Assembly: GCA_013398055.1 (NCBI GenBank) | Contig: VZRS01010773.1 | Location: 301,418 to 365,417 of the forward strand | Length of the DNA: 64,000 nt | Direction: 5' to 3' | From: Ifrita kowaldi | Taxonomy: Eukaryota > Chordata > Aves > Passeriformes > Cinclosomatidae | In this document: positions 1 to 13,257 of the stretch, piece after piece | Numbering within the stretch: the first letter of the stretch is position 1 | Layout: each line of letters opens with the position of its first letter | Position numbers and translations under genes: made by a program | The notes under the pieces: model-generated | Database searches by the model: none | Seen by the model: only the letters and a program-made list of their open reading frames with translations | Told to the model about the DNA's origin: nothing

Positions 1-3000
1 CATGACAGCTTCAAGAATAATTGGCAAACTTTGGCTTTGCAAGAACATTTAACGATGTAGTGGCTTCCTAACAAATGGAATTGAATTTCTATCAAAAGCT
101 GCTGCTGCTGTATGTGTTTGGATATTAAGTAATGTGCTTTAGCTAGGCTAAGCAAACAACAAAAATTATTCACAACTTTGCTTAATCTATAATAAGAAGG
201 TTTCAGGACTGTATAAGAAATTGTTATTGTTCAATTCTGTCTACTGAAAATTTGGTGAGTTAGAGGTACGCATACAAAATAATGCAAGGAAATGTGGCTA
301 GAGAGGTTTTCTTGATTTGTTCAGGGTTTTTTGAGCCTCTTAATTTATTTGAGAAACTTTTTCATTATGTCTTGGGACTCAATTTTGCAAGACACTTAAG
401 AATCTCAGTGGTCATAGGCATTTTTAGATGCTTAAGTTGTGCAAAATCTGACAGGATGAGGTTTCTAATGACTGAAAGATTGTGTTGATTTTTTCAATAG
501 TAAACAATACCTAGTAAATAATTACTAAGTCTCTGAACTGTGTAAAGAAAAATAAAATAATTTTGTTTGGAAAACCTCAGTACATTTCTAAATTATAATA
601 GACTAGAGGCCTAAGATAAGTTGAGCAAATGATATTTCTTATGTGACACTATTGTGTCTAAATTATAATTGCACAAGTATCACAAGAGTTTCTAAAAGTC
701 TTTAATATTTTCCTACTAAGATCTCCATTGAAGTTCCTTTGACTTCAATAAGACCAGAGTTAGCACTATAGAATCCTTTTGAAAATCACGGGTCTGGGAT
801 CCCCTTTTTTTTTATTTTTCAAAAATTTCTCTTGTCATCTTGACTTTCAAGATGCTAAATAGCAGTATAAAGAAAATTCACAGGAGAATTATTTAGTGTA
901 CTTCAAAAACAGAAAAAACCTCATGACTTAAATTTTTTTTCTACTATCCTCTGCATATTTTTATTGGATATTTTTCTTGGTTTGAAGTCAGTGAGTTTTC
1001 TTTTTCTGGTGATGTAAATAGGAGAAAGTCATTAGCTCACTGTAGTGAAAATCAAGAATGATCAGGAATAGAATGGCTGAATTTTGAAATAAGCATGACA
1101 TTTTCAAGGGTCTATCTCAGCAATTATGGAAATGGCAAGACATTGATTTTTATTTTTTTATGCTTCATTTGCTAAGCTGAAGAAAAACTTGTTTCATTAC
1201 AACAAAGTCCAAACTGCAAAATATGAACAAACTAATGAAATACTGTGCTTACATCTAATCTGTTAACATTTGCAGGGACAAGATTAAATTCCCGTATTTC
1301 TTCCCTCTCATGCACATATTTCTTCCAGAAACAATTTTTTTGTCTTCTCATTCAGACATTGACAGAAGAAAACGTTATCTGTATTACTGCTGTCAATGAG
1401 TGGCCTTACATTTTCCAGTTGACCACTTCCAGTTCTTATTTCTTGATTGTGCTTAATATGTAACGTTTATTCTTAAGGAAGACCAGATTCAGATTGTGTT
1501 GTAGGTCTCTTGGCCTGCTCTGGAATCTACATTTGATTTTTTTTTTTTCCCCCCAGATAATGTGGCTATTACATGGGTTTTGGGGAACTAGTGACTTGGG
1601 TTCACACTTATTCTTCAAAAATAGTGGGAGTGACCATGGGTTTTCTTGTATAAGTTCACCTATATCTTCCAAAGAGGACTTCTGGCCATCTGTAGTAATC
1701 CCTATTATGGAACCTTATTTACTACTATCACTAAAAGACTAGAGACTAGGATGAACTGTTGTTAAAAAGCAGAAATAATAAATTCTTTCAAAATTTGAGG
1801 TGGTTTTTTTACCTGCACTGATAAGATTTTCCCCTTCATTGTTGGTCAAATGGCCTGAAGTCAACCTTTAATTTTAGTAGATTTTCCACTGTATAGTACC
1901 ATTAAATACATAACACAATTCTGGCTATATTTACTCTAGAACTATAGGACTGAAATGCACTAACTTAGTGTTTGAGGACCTCTAATTAATTATTTAAATA
2001 ATTGTCTGTGTTCAGTACAAGTTTTATCACATTTTTCCGTCTTTCCTTTGGTTATGTCTACATTCTTCAGTGGACCAAGGCGTAAAAGTCACTAAACTGC
2101 CACTAACTGAAGGCAATTAATTAACACAGCAAAATGTCACCCTGAAGTTAATAAGGCTTGGCTCTTGCACTTCATGAATGTGGTTATATTACTTGTCAAA
2201 TCATTTGTGTATCTTTGCATTGTGTTATGGAAGCAGCATAGACCCAATACATGTGTATTGGATGACCTCCTCCTAAGACACTGCTGCGCGTGCCACGGCA
2301 GCCGGTACTCATATATGTATATATGATTGCCTTGGAGGAGATTAAAGAATGGGTAATTAACTGAAGGCATTCCATGAACCTACCCCCAAAATGCCTGTGT
2401 GGGATGCGCTCTGTGTAGCTGTATTCCAGCATTACACTGGGGTAGACTTCAGTGCATCCCCTGATGATGTCCCCTATATGTGTATATGTGAATATAGCTG
2501 TTGTTATCCATACTTGTATTGACTTCAGTGTTAGGGTATTAGAATGATCTCTTTCTAGGGCAGCAGCAATTGTGATGCATAGCACAATATATGTGAGAGA
2601 AGTCATTCCCTTAATGTTATTCTTTTTTTCTTCTCTCCACATTTTTGTCTACAAATTAAATATGTAAAGCTGCAAGAAATCCTTGACAAAAAAAAAAAAA
2701 AAAATGTTTACTGCAATGTATGTAGCAAACTGAGCACTGAGCTCAGGAAGCCCAATTCATTAATTTTTTATGTACTTCCAGTTAAAAAAGGAATTAATGA
2801 ATTTACTCTGAGCTCTGACCTGAAGCTCCCTAACTCTCTTATTGCCTCTAAACCTCAAAGCTATTAAATGTAAATTTTATGACAACTACGGTGTCTCTCA
2901 GCGATGTGCAGCCCCCCAAAAAAGGCACTTTATAAAGAATAAAAGGCTATCCATTTACACTGGTTCTGAATTGTAAAAATAAATGCTTAGAAACAGGAAC

Positions 3001-5911
3001 AGTAACACAAGAAAAAAAAAAAGCAAAGAATTTCCAGGGGTACATGTGAAAGAAAAAAGAACTAGTTTAAAGGACATTTTTGCCTACTTTGCTGGGCTCA
3101 GCAGAAAGTGAATTCCTTCTACAACAAATTAGGTTTCACCAAGTGCAAGCAGGCACGTTGGATTAATCTATATGTCAATGAAAGGATGAACTGATTCAAA
3201 CTAGGAGCTTTGAAGTTAGGTGCCCTGCTGTCACTGAAATGTCCAGTTACAATTTTCAGACTATAATATATTAGTTTAATGCTTCAGTTCCTCATTACCT
3301 TTGCAGATGCTGGCAGTAGTCAAAGTAACTTACTTGCCCCTTCCATAAAAGTAGCAAAAAAATTTAAGGTACTAAGAGTCGAGGCACAGCCTAGTACTGT
3401 ATGTGCTGTGCTGTGTGCAGGCTAAGTCAGGCTACATTAATATCTGTATTCTAGAAGACAATAATATTCTTAGTTTGTAATGTGCATTTGGCAAGCAGAG
3501 TATAAACTTACTACTCAATTTAACAAAATGCTAAAGGAGCTTGCTACAGCATCAGGCTAATTATTATTTAAAATTATTTTGTTGCTCCTTGTTCAGTACT
3601 AACATTATTCATGATGAATTATTTGATTTTTATGTGATGTGCATGGAATTGCATGGGGACCCCAGCACAATTTAGCATTCATTTTTGTTCATAATTTTAG
3701 CACAGAGGCTTTTTAAAAAATAATGTTGCTTCACATAATATTCTTCCTTACATGCTGTAAGATCCTGTTCATTCTGCAACTACAAGGGTAGTTTTCCTCA
3801 TCTTGCTGCAAGGAAATATATTCAGGCTGACAAATTTTCACATCGTCCAGTCACTTATGTGTTCTAGGGTAATTTTTCTTCTGGCTCACTCTCTTCTACT
3901 GGAGTTATTTCAATCTGAATTAAATGTTTACTGAGTCAAACAGTGTAAGCCTGAATCCTAGCTGTCTACACACCACCTGTACTTATTCTTGGCATTTTCC
4001 TTATCTGTTTATTCTACTTTGCTTTCTTTCTTTCAACCTTTACAGTATATACACAATGAGGTCTGTGACTGATCCAATGCCCAGGGATAGCCTTTCTAGT
4101 GACATCAATGGATATTGCAGAACATCCTTGCTAAATATGACCATCATTTTTCTCAAGATACTTGTCATTCTGGAAAGTAGTATGGACCTGAATATGAGAA
4201 ATCCTGGCAAGCAGGGATATAATAGAAACAAGACCACTTCTTCTTCTATAGCAGATGGTCTCTAAAGGGTTCTAGAGAATATTGCTTGCCATGTTTAAAA
4301 TAATCCATAGATCTAGTCAAATTCATTATTCTCAGCATTTATAGTGAACTGTTCTTTTTTTCCAAATCAGAAATTAAAGTTTAATTTAGATTTTTTTAAA
4401 AAAATATAACCATCATTATTCTCCTATTGTAAAACACACTGAATAACATACCAGTGATACTGCTATTAAAAATATATGTTTAGAACAAGTAGTTATCAGG
4501 GCATTAAATCTATACATATCTTCTAATGGGTTATTATTTTGTAAAGTGAACAATCAATGACCCTAAGACAAGGATGTACATATCACTACATTGCCCTGAT
4601 AAAAAATTAGTTATGTTTCAAAGAAAACCACAGTTCAAAGACTGTTAAAAAAACCCAGTCACTAACAAGTTAACAATTGTTAACAAGTACAATTGCAAAA
4701 TGGGATCAGAGAGTTTAAAAGTGCAGCTGAAGAAATATAAGGGAGGCACCAGGGATAAAAATAACAGTTACCAGTGGTCAGCAACTAATTAAAGGCATAC
4801 AAAAACTGGGAAGTAACTGAAGCTGATCGCATGCGACAGAGAGAAAAAAGAACCAGTTCAATATAGAAAAAATGCAACATGTACAGTAAAACTTGGATAT
4901 AGCATATTGAATTACTATATTGTTAGTTTAATGAATAAAGAGCAAGGAAGCTGACAGTATTAGAAAATGTACAAAAATAGACCTGGCAGACTTAAGTGTA
5001 AAGAGGATTTAAGAATTCCCTTCAATAACATATTCATCCTGCTGAAGAGGTGGGATGAGGAGTGTTGATCCCTTGTTGCTCTCCTCTCGGGCCCTTTTCC
5101 ATCGTGAAGTGTCATGATACTGAGGACTCTGCCAACCCTGAGTATCCCTGCCCAGCTCTCCTTGGAACTACCCCCCACCCTTCCCAGGGACCAGAACCCC
5201 AGTGCCCATTCCCACTTGCTACACACTCTTGGCTCTGCACCAAAGCAGTGTTTCCTTATTCCACATAAGTTACAAAATATTTTCACTCTGGTGCCCTCAC
5301 TATGAGGCTTTGCTGCAGCTTGATTTCTGCATGCCAGGTGCTGTACACAGCCTGATGCAAACCATCATCAATTTGTGGTGGCTTGTTAATGACCAATGTC
5401 TCTATTGCTTCCTGCCTTTATCTAAACCTATATGGTCTGTAGAAAGATTTTGGGTAAGGTCAAGAGAATGTATTGTTTCACCTTTCCCTACTACTAGCCA
5501 CTGGAACTGATATGCTAGAAAGAGCACATGCAAGATGTCATGCTCTGTTCTATGTTTTCGTAAATGAAACAGACCAGGACTTTTTTATATCTGGCTCTGA
5601 AAGCAAGTCCCACAATACAACTCCTGCTTCCAGGGCTAAACTCACTACCCCTTGCAAATCCAGGTGAACAAACAGAAAGGACAAGCATACCACCTTTGTT
5701 TTACCATCTGAGATTGGTTTTAATGATTGCATTAAAAGAACCTACTCTGTACAAATGATGTTCTAGCTTTTCCTATTGTAGCAAGCAGAGCTCATGAGGG
5801 GAATGGGCAGATACACCTCCTTTGACTAACATACCTGTTGAAGCCCTTGTTATTCTTTGCATCCCTTGCCAGGTTCAATTCCAATTTTGCCTTGGCCTTC
5901 CTTTCCCACTC
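1..5911. other. AT-rich non-coding stretch, no gene supported
   Basis: I see no recognisable gene, RNA gene or classified repeat in this stretch. Open frames here are short and look random; the longest is 148 codons on the minus strand at 2196-2642, with no domain I recognise. A GC-richer patch lies at about 5040-5260. A perfect 16-bp palindrome, gttaacaattgttaac, lies at 4669-4684, and short poly-A or poly-T runs occur, for example near 2688-2704. The region may hold old decayed repeats that cannot be classified by eye. Confidence 0.6.
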
Positions 5912-6579
5912 TGTAGCGGGTTGAATTTGGTTTGGAATATGGATTACTTACTGATTTTTTGTGTGAGATAGAAGAATTAAAAGAAACAAAAAAACCAAAG
6001 CAGGCACAAACTTTAAACATTTGTGATACAAAGAAACTGTTTTACTACTAACAGAATTAAAAGAGAAAGAAAAAAAACCTAAGAAAGTTAAAACAAACCT
6101 CTCCCCTCCCTCCAGCACTTTTTTTTTTCACTCAGCTTGCACAAAAGATAACAGAACATGGGATTTTAGTCAGAGTTGCAGTTTTAAAAGTTTCTTTCTT
6201 ATGCTTAAAGGGAAAAAGGGTTTTTCTTTGCTTTACGTGGTTCCCAAACTGCCACCAGCAGCAAAATCCGCCCGGAAAGAAACAATTTGCTGTGGTGTAG
6301 AACATCTCTCCTATGAAAAAANAAGTGCTTGCAGCTCTAAGATAGTTCTCTTCACTGCTAACTCAAAGTTCGTGCTGCGGCGTTAAGAAAAGGAGAAAAA
6401 GAAAGAGCCGGGAGCTCTGGCCCAGCCGGGCCCGGAGCCCCCCCGCCCCCGACCTTCCCGCAGGCCGGCCGGAACGAAAGAGGGGGGTCCCGCCCCTTCC
6501 ACGTGGTTTAAATAGGTAAATTGCGAGAAGCGTCATTAGTCTAAAAAACTGTCCATCAACTCAGGGTCAACCCACAACA
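5912..6579 (-). mobile_element. Solo LTR of an endogenous retrovirus, minus orientation
   Basis: The element is 668 bp and bounded by TG...CA. On the plus strand it begins tgtagcgggttga and ends tcaacccacaaca; these termini form imperfect inverted repeats (11 of 13 positions). Both flanks carry the same 5-bp duplication, cactc (5907-5911 and 6580-6584), which directly supports integrase-mediated insertion and the exact ends. Read on the minus strand there is a TATA-like ctatttaaac (6506-6515) followed by a very GC-rich, CpG-containing stretch (about 6405-6500), as in an avian retroviral promoter. No internal gag/pol/env sequence adjoins it, so it is a solo LTR. A 5-bp duplication fits an ERVL-like family, which is an inference. 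A single ambiguous base lies at 6322. Confidence 0.88.
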
Positions 6580-9500
6580 CACTCCTATACAACCAAATTT
6601 CTCTATACACTTCCCAGGTCACCTGTCCTTGTTTCCACTTGTGGAATGCACTTAGTGCATTTGCTTCTATCCCTTTAGTTTGACCAGCAGGTCCCTACTC
6701 AGACATACTAGTCTCAACTTCCTTGCCTGATATTTTGCTCCCGGGGATTGCCAGCTCTTGCACTCCATGGTCTTCCTTAAAGACCTGCCAGACTCCCTTG
6801 TTCCTGAAGACAGTCTCACAGGGAATCTTACTGACTATCTCCTTGAAGGGACGAAAGTATATTTATATATGTAGAATATACATATTGACTTCAGTGATGT
6901 CACTTGTGTCTCAAGAAAGTTAAAATGTTTGGAATCACTTGACAACTTAGCTTCTGAATGAACACAAAAAATAGGGGTTGCAGAGTGAATTCTCGCTCAC
7001 CATATACAGCCATTATGAGATTATGTTGGCAGGGAGTATGGCTTGTGAGAATAAATTAGGATTTTCACTTAAATGGTTTTTCCTGTTTGAAGTGTTTTAA
7101 GATTATGATATGAGAGTTCTTTCTCAACAATTGCCTTTCTCACCTGAACATAAATCATTTCTGGAAAAATCTTTTCTTCTAATATATTGTGTAAATCAGT
7201 TGTACAGGTAAATACTTGCACTGTATCTGCAGGTAAAACACATATGCAACTTCATGAATATCCATAACTGACCACTTACTCAGTTCTCAAGTCATCATAA
7301 TTTAGAGGATTATGGAAAAAAAATGCTCTCAGTTTTTGAAGACCTGTATTGACTGGTCACAATTCATAACAGGAGCTCTCTAAAATGTTTACAGACAGTC
7401 ATGTATAACATGACAACACCTAGAAATCCTTTACAAACCTGTATCTATAGGCAGGCATTGTGACTTTTAAAGATTCTGTTGTTGTGATCCATGATGTCTT
7501 TTGTAAGTTCTTTTTGATTTAAGTAAAATAATTCATAAATCAAATAATATTGGTCCATGGATATTTTAGAATTTATGTGCTTGTTTTTCTGTTGGTAGCA
7601 TCACTGACACTTTGTTCTGTGCAAACAGATTGTTCTCATTGAGGACACAATTTTCCTATAACTGTAGGAGGGGATTCCATACTTCTACTGTACTTTCCTA
7701 CATCATCACCACAAAATGAAACATAGCCAAGGCAGATATTACCCTCTGACAGAAATAAAGTATTTTCTGTAAAGGTGCGAGTCCAGACCAAGAAATATCT
7801 TAATTGCTTGGCAGCAGCATCTAATTAGCATTCTAACATATAGTATAGTTCCTATACAAACACGGTATGCTTTTTATAAAAATAAAAAAATTGTCCTTTT
7901 GCACATTATTTTTAATTTTCCTTAGCTGGGGAACACTCACAAGCCTGCAGATGCCTCAATTTTCTCATCAGATATGCTCCCAGTAATTCTACAATTTCAG
8001 TAGAATTCTTGAAAGAAGGGATCACTCTAGTGGTCTCTATGAATAGGCCAGGAAGAAAACATACATAATATAATAAAAATATATATAGAAAAGCATTTAG
8101 GTTTTGTGAGCAAAGTATGGTATGACCTGTATGGTGGTGAAGAACTATGTTTTTTCATGGAACAGAACAGAACACCATTTCCTATCCATCTGCCTTCTTA
8201 GATAGTGTCCAAGTTAAAAATATCCAGGAAAATCAGAGAACTCTAGTTGTTACATCCATCCCTTGTCTTATTATTAGATTTTTTTATGCTTTTCTAACAG
8301 TTGTGTTCTCAGGTCTCACAAAACTATGCTGTGACTGCCATAGCTAGCCATGCTAACCACTGAGTCAGGACCTTACACGTCTGCAAGAGCTGAGTACAGA
8401 GATACAAAGTGAGAAGTTTAAGTCCAATTCTAAGAAAACAAGAAAATAAATGCATAATGGAAGAGGATGCTAGCTAAATATAGTTAGAGCCAGACAAAGG
8501 CAGCGCCTTCAAGTGCCAGGACTGTCAAGGAAAACACTTCAGTAGAGAAACTGATAGATCTAATTTTGCTTATCAGGTCTGGCAAAGTGTGAAAGTAAAC
8601 AAATGTGAGTTTGACCTTTCTGTTGTAATTAGAGAAGACATTGCATTTTCATTGCATGTCTCCAGGGTTAGGAATTTTTGCATAGGAGTGTCTGAATGTC
8701 TGGGGTCAGAGTTATTTTACAGATTGGCAGCTGCATCTCTTTGAAAGTCAGAGAATGATTCACGTGATTAACTAGCTATAAATCTATCTGAACTGATGCA
8801 CTGATTCTCAAACACAGTGATTCAGTAGGAAGCCCCAATTTTCTGTACTTCTGTTGTTTGGAGGGAGCATGGGTGTGGGGGCCTGTAAGATTGTAATTTG
8901 TATATTTGCTCTTATCCTTTAAACATCTTATTTTTCTCCTTTAATGTCTTTCTAAATAATGTAAGACATGCTGCAGCATGACATGTTAGAATTCTTATGG
9001 CATTTAGATTATCACTCTATTCCACATAGTTTTATAATCTTAATCCAGATCAACCTAATCTTGCCACAGATTTCATAAATTCATTGGTACTAGTGCTGCT
9101 TCATTAAATCAACCTATTCAAGAGAACATCCTTCAGCTCTAGGAAGTCATCTCTTAATCTACACTGCTTTGTTCTCCCTCCTCCACCTGTGCAACAAACT
9201 GTTCACTGATGCCATTTCTCTAGTGAATAGGATAAAAGCTTTAAGACTCAGAATATATGTTTTCTATTTCTTGCTTTGCCATTAACTTGCTACAGTATTT
9301 TACAAAGCTTTCTTAACTCTTTGTACCTTCTATTTTTTGTCTTGCCTATTTAGACTGTAGACTCTTAGGTACAAAGCTGTGACCAGAATAAAGTCTTAAT
9401 CTCTAGGCATTTTTTTCCAATGTAGAAATAGTAGCATTAAGTAACATCAGTTCTGAACGGCAGCCCACTGAAATGGGTGAGAGTTTTTATGTTTATTTCA

Positions 9501-10639
9501 ATGTGTGTGACCACGCTTAATGGAATGATTGTGGTGTTCAATAAAATACTGAAAACATATCTGGAAGTAACATAGTCTTATACTACTTAATGTCAGAACT
9601 GAGGGAGATTTCTTATTTTTCACCATTTTAGCAGTAACTATGAGATGCATTCCTTTTTTTTCCATGGAGGGTGTGATCCAAGAAAAGGTTTTAAGGGTCT
9701 GTAAGTTAGGTGATGTAATTTTTTTTCTGTAGTGGATCTCAAAAAGAAATAAAATTGCAGTGATGGTTTTCTAGATTAATTTAAAACATTTGCTGTTGAA
9801 AAACAATTAAAGGATTTGAATGTGAAGTTTCTCATAGCTCATTCATGAGATGCTAAACACATCTGTAAAATCCAATCTCCCTCTGATCCTTCCACTGGAA
9901 TGTAGGTTCTCAACACAGGACTGCAGGTGCATTTGTAATCTAAAACCTAGAATTTGTGCTCAGAATGAAAGACTGATCATTAGAAATTATTACTTGGAGA
10001 GTGAAGTTGCCTTTACGCCAAAATTTTAGTTCAGCTCTTGCATTTTTTAAACAAAGCTTCAGAACTTATTTACCTACCACGCTTCAGTTCACATTGTGGA
10101 ACAGTCTCAGAGGGCAGAAACTGGATTTCTTTTAGATAAAAGTTCATTCCTTTCAGATAAAACTAAATATAGGCTCTCGGAGCTTACCTAATGCGCTCGT
10201 TTCTAGCTGACATTCAGTCCTATAACACAGACCGCTACTCCTAAGCATGGATTTCCTGAAAGCACATGTTAAGCGCCATCTGCTCAGCATACTCTGATTG
10301 TATCTGTGAAATGTGTCCTTTAGGAGAAACATACTGTTCTGTCTTTTTCTGAGCTCCAGAAACTCTTAACCAGAAGCTATGCAATGCCTAGGCTGTGCCT
10401 GAATTCTGAGCATGCATGGAATCACAGTCGTAGGTCTCAGAGAAACATTCACACTGAAAGGAAAATCAACACCTGAATGTGTCAACAAGGGAGAGAGAAA
10501 ATTATTTGGTTTCATTTTGCAGTAGAATGTTCTTCAGGATGCACAGCTACTCTTTGATACACCTCAAAGCTTTATACAAGTCCCAGAGATTTTAATTCAT
10601 TGGCATAAGTTAAAGCTGGTGGGATGAGTCCTGTGACTG
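6580..10639. other. AT-rich non-coding stretch, nothing classified
   Basis: I see no gene or clear repeat in these roughly 4 kb. Open frames are at most about 66 codons and random in composition. A slightly CpG-richer patch occurs near 10180-10290 but shows no open frame or motif that I can name. Confidence 0.55.
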
Positions 10640-12036
10640 AAGTGCCATGTTGGACAGCTACAACCTGTTCAGGATGGTTAGACAGGGCAGACGAGCAGTC
10701 TTGGGAATCTGCAGAAGTCCTAGCTAACAGGAAGCTAGCTACCATTGTCCCAGTTTTCAGGAATGGCAAGAAAGATGACTCTGGAATGTACAGGCTTCTC
10801 AATCTCACTTCAGTGCCTGGTAAAGTTATCAAGAAGATTATTCTAGGAGGTATTGAAAAACACCTGAAGGACAACACAGTCATTGGTCACAGTCAACACA
10901 GCTTCATGAGAGGAAAGTCCTGCCTGTCAAACCTAATTCCTTTTTATGACAAGGTAACCCACCTAGTTGATCAAGGGAAGCCAATTGATGTAATCTTTCT
11001 GGATATCAGTAAAGATGTTGATACCGTCTCTCAAGTATCCTTCTGGATAAAACATCCAGCACACAGCTGGATAAACACATCATGGGATGGGTGAGCAACT
11101 GGCTCACGGGTTGGGCCAGGGTTATAAGTAATGAGGTGACATAAGACTGGTGACCTGACACTAGTGAGATTCTGCAGGGCTTCATCTTAGGCCTTGTGTT
11201 CTTCAACATCTTCATAAATGACTTGGATGTAGGACTGGAAGGATTACTAAGTTTGCCGATGATACTAATTTGGGAGGAGCTGCTGATTTCCTCAGAGATA
11301 GAGATGCCCCACAAAGAGATTTGACTAATTAGAGCGCTGGGCAATCACCAATTGTATGAAGTTTAACAAAGTGAAGTGCCAGATTCTGCATCTGGGACAA
11401 GGCCTAGGGAAGGATAGGCTGGAAATAAACACAGTGGAAATGCACCTAGGGGTCCTGGTTGATGGCAATTTGAATATGAGTCAGCAGTGCCCTGGCAGCC
11501 AAGAGTCAACTCTGCCCTGGGGCCATCAGGCACACCATCACCAGCCAGGCAAGGGAGGGAATTGTCCCGCTCTGCTCTGCTGTGGGGCGGCCTCACCTTG
11601 AGTCCTGTGTGCAGTTTTGGGCACCACAATATAAGAAAGACATAAATCTCTTACAGAGTGTCTAAAGGAGGGCTATGAAGATGATGAAGGGCCTCGAGGG
11701 GAAGTCGTATGTGGAGCGGCTGAGGTCACTTGGTCTGTTCAGCCTGGAGAAGAGGCTGATGGGAAACCTCATTGCAGTCTTCAATTTCCTCTCAAGGGGA
11801 AGCAGAGAGGAGGCTCTGCTCTCTTCTCTCTTGTGTCCAGTGACAGGACCTGAGGGAATGGTATGAAGCTGTGTCAGAGGAGATTTAGGTTGGATATTAA
11901 GGAAAGATTTTCTACCTGGAGGATGGTTGGGCACTGGAACCGGCTCCTCAGGGAAGTAGTCATATCACCAAGCCTGACAGAGTTCAGAAAGGGTTTGAAC
12001 AATGCTTCAGGCAAATGGTGTGATTCCTGTGGCTGT
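10640..12036 (+). mobile_element. CR1 LINE fragment with degenerate reverse transcriptase
   Basis: This is a 5'-truncated CR1 non-LTR retrotransposon. The frame at 10624-11094 carries the amino-terminal part of the RT domain: a segment with VPGKVIKKIILGGIEKHL, then SQHSFMRGKSCLSNL, then the DVIFLDIS motif. The frame then breaks; the metal-binding FADD box is still readable at 11252-11263 in a different stretch, followed by a MKFNKVKCQILHLG segment at about 11356. The 3' part (to about 12036) matches the CR1 3' region, up to the tgtgattcctgtggctgtcc stretch, but the terminal short tail repeats are missing. Frameshifts and in-frame stops mean it cannot encode a working enzyme. The 5' edge is approximate. 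Confidence 0.9.
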
Positions 12037-12723
12037 CCTGTGCAGGGTTCATTCTTTCATCATTTTCCCCACATTCCTCATTACTTTAAATATCAATTCA
12101 CTTTAACTAAAAGGCTATTTTAGCTGTGAAAATACTTCACCACACATAATTTTCTCCTTCTGATTTCTATCCCCCACTTCCCATTACATGTTTTATCCTC
12201 TTCTACCCACTCATTTATTGTTTATCCGCTTCTTTGCTTTTCTACTCCATTGTATTGCATTTTGTGTGTGGGCAACAAGGTAAAATGACGAAATTTCTTA
12301 TCTCTAAAGAGCCACTTTCACTTTTCCACCTTCACACAAAAAAAAAGAGAAATATGAACCGGCAACACAACAAAAAAAAAAGACAACCTGCCTGTACATC
12401 AAATCTTCACATTTTGACCTGCTTTGAACTCCATACAGGCAACTTTGGACTCCTCCAGCTACTGCAAGTACAAAATGTCAATACAGCTAGGGACAGGTTT
12501 AAAGATGACAAACTGGAGAGTGATGTCTTGCCTGCAAGGAATATGCCATTGAGCTCAACTAGGAAGAGATACATATATCTGGTATTTGCACCTACCTAAC
12601 CCATTACTGGCAGGAAAATAAAGGAAAATTATATGAAAAGAGCTGACACTCAGATGCACTGAACAGTCCATAGTAGCTGTTAATAAGCTTTTTCTCACTA
12701 TGGTCAAGATTGTAGGATCAATT

Positions 12724-13257
12724 TGTTAATAAACTTTCCTGTCTGACTGTCCAGGAGCCACTCTGACTGTCACACTTGCACCACCTGAGCTGGGACTGAG
12801 GTCCTTTTTCAGCAGGTCCTTTTTCCAATGAGCTAACAGCTGGTCCACTTGACTCCTACACATACCACTCACACACAGTCAGACAAAGCTTCCTTACCAG
12901 CTCAACCTGAGGTTTGCCACAACAGAGTCTCAGACGTCTGGATCCTTAAATGAATTTAATCATGGTGCAAAAGCAGTATAAAAGGTCAAACTGGGTGCCT
13001 CCAAGGAGTGTCCCCAAACAAAGGAAACCCTGGGCTTTTGTACCCTCACAGTCTAAAAGTGTGATAGTCTGGGGTCTTCTAGCTAAGTCCTCGGCTCCTG
13101 GCATGTCTCTGGGTGTTCAGTCCCCCAGCCAGGTGTCACAGGTCCCTGTGCCCTTTGTTGCATTCTCGGCTTCTTGCCTCAGGCTCCCACCCAGAGCTCA
13201 ACCTACAGCTTGTTCTGAAGCTGCACACCAAGCTACCAGCATTCAACGAATTCCTCA
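12724..13257 (-). mobile_element. LTR-like element, family A copy 1, minus orientation
   Basis: This segment is clearly homologous to 49109-49579 later in the window. Shared blocks include the start cctgtctgac, caggagcca, cttgcaccacctgagctggg, ctgggtgcctccaagga, aaaggaaaccctgggctttt and the end attcctca. On the minus strand, copy 2 has a TATA-like gtataaaagccc; copy 1 has gtacaaaagccc at the same place. That layout suggests an LTR reading leftward. The ends are set by where homology between the two copies stops. I found no convincing target-site duplication for this copy. Confidence 0.65.

Noticed and set aside
2196..2642. 148-codon minus-strand frame
   Set aside because: No recognisable domain, overlapped by another minus-strand frame, and mixed composition expected from non-coding DNA.
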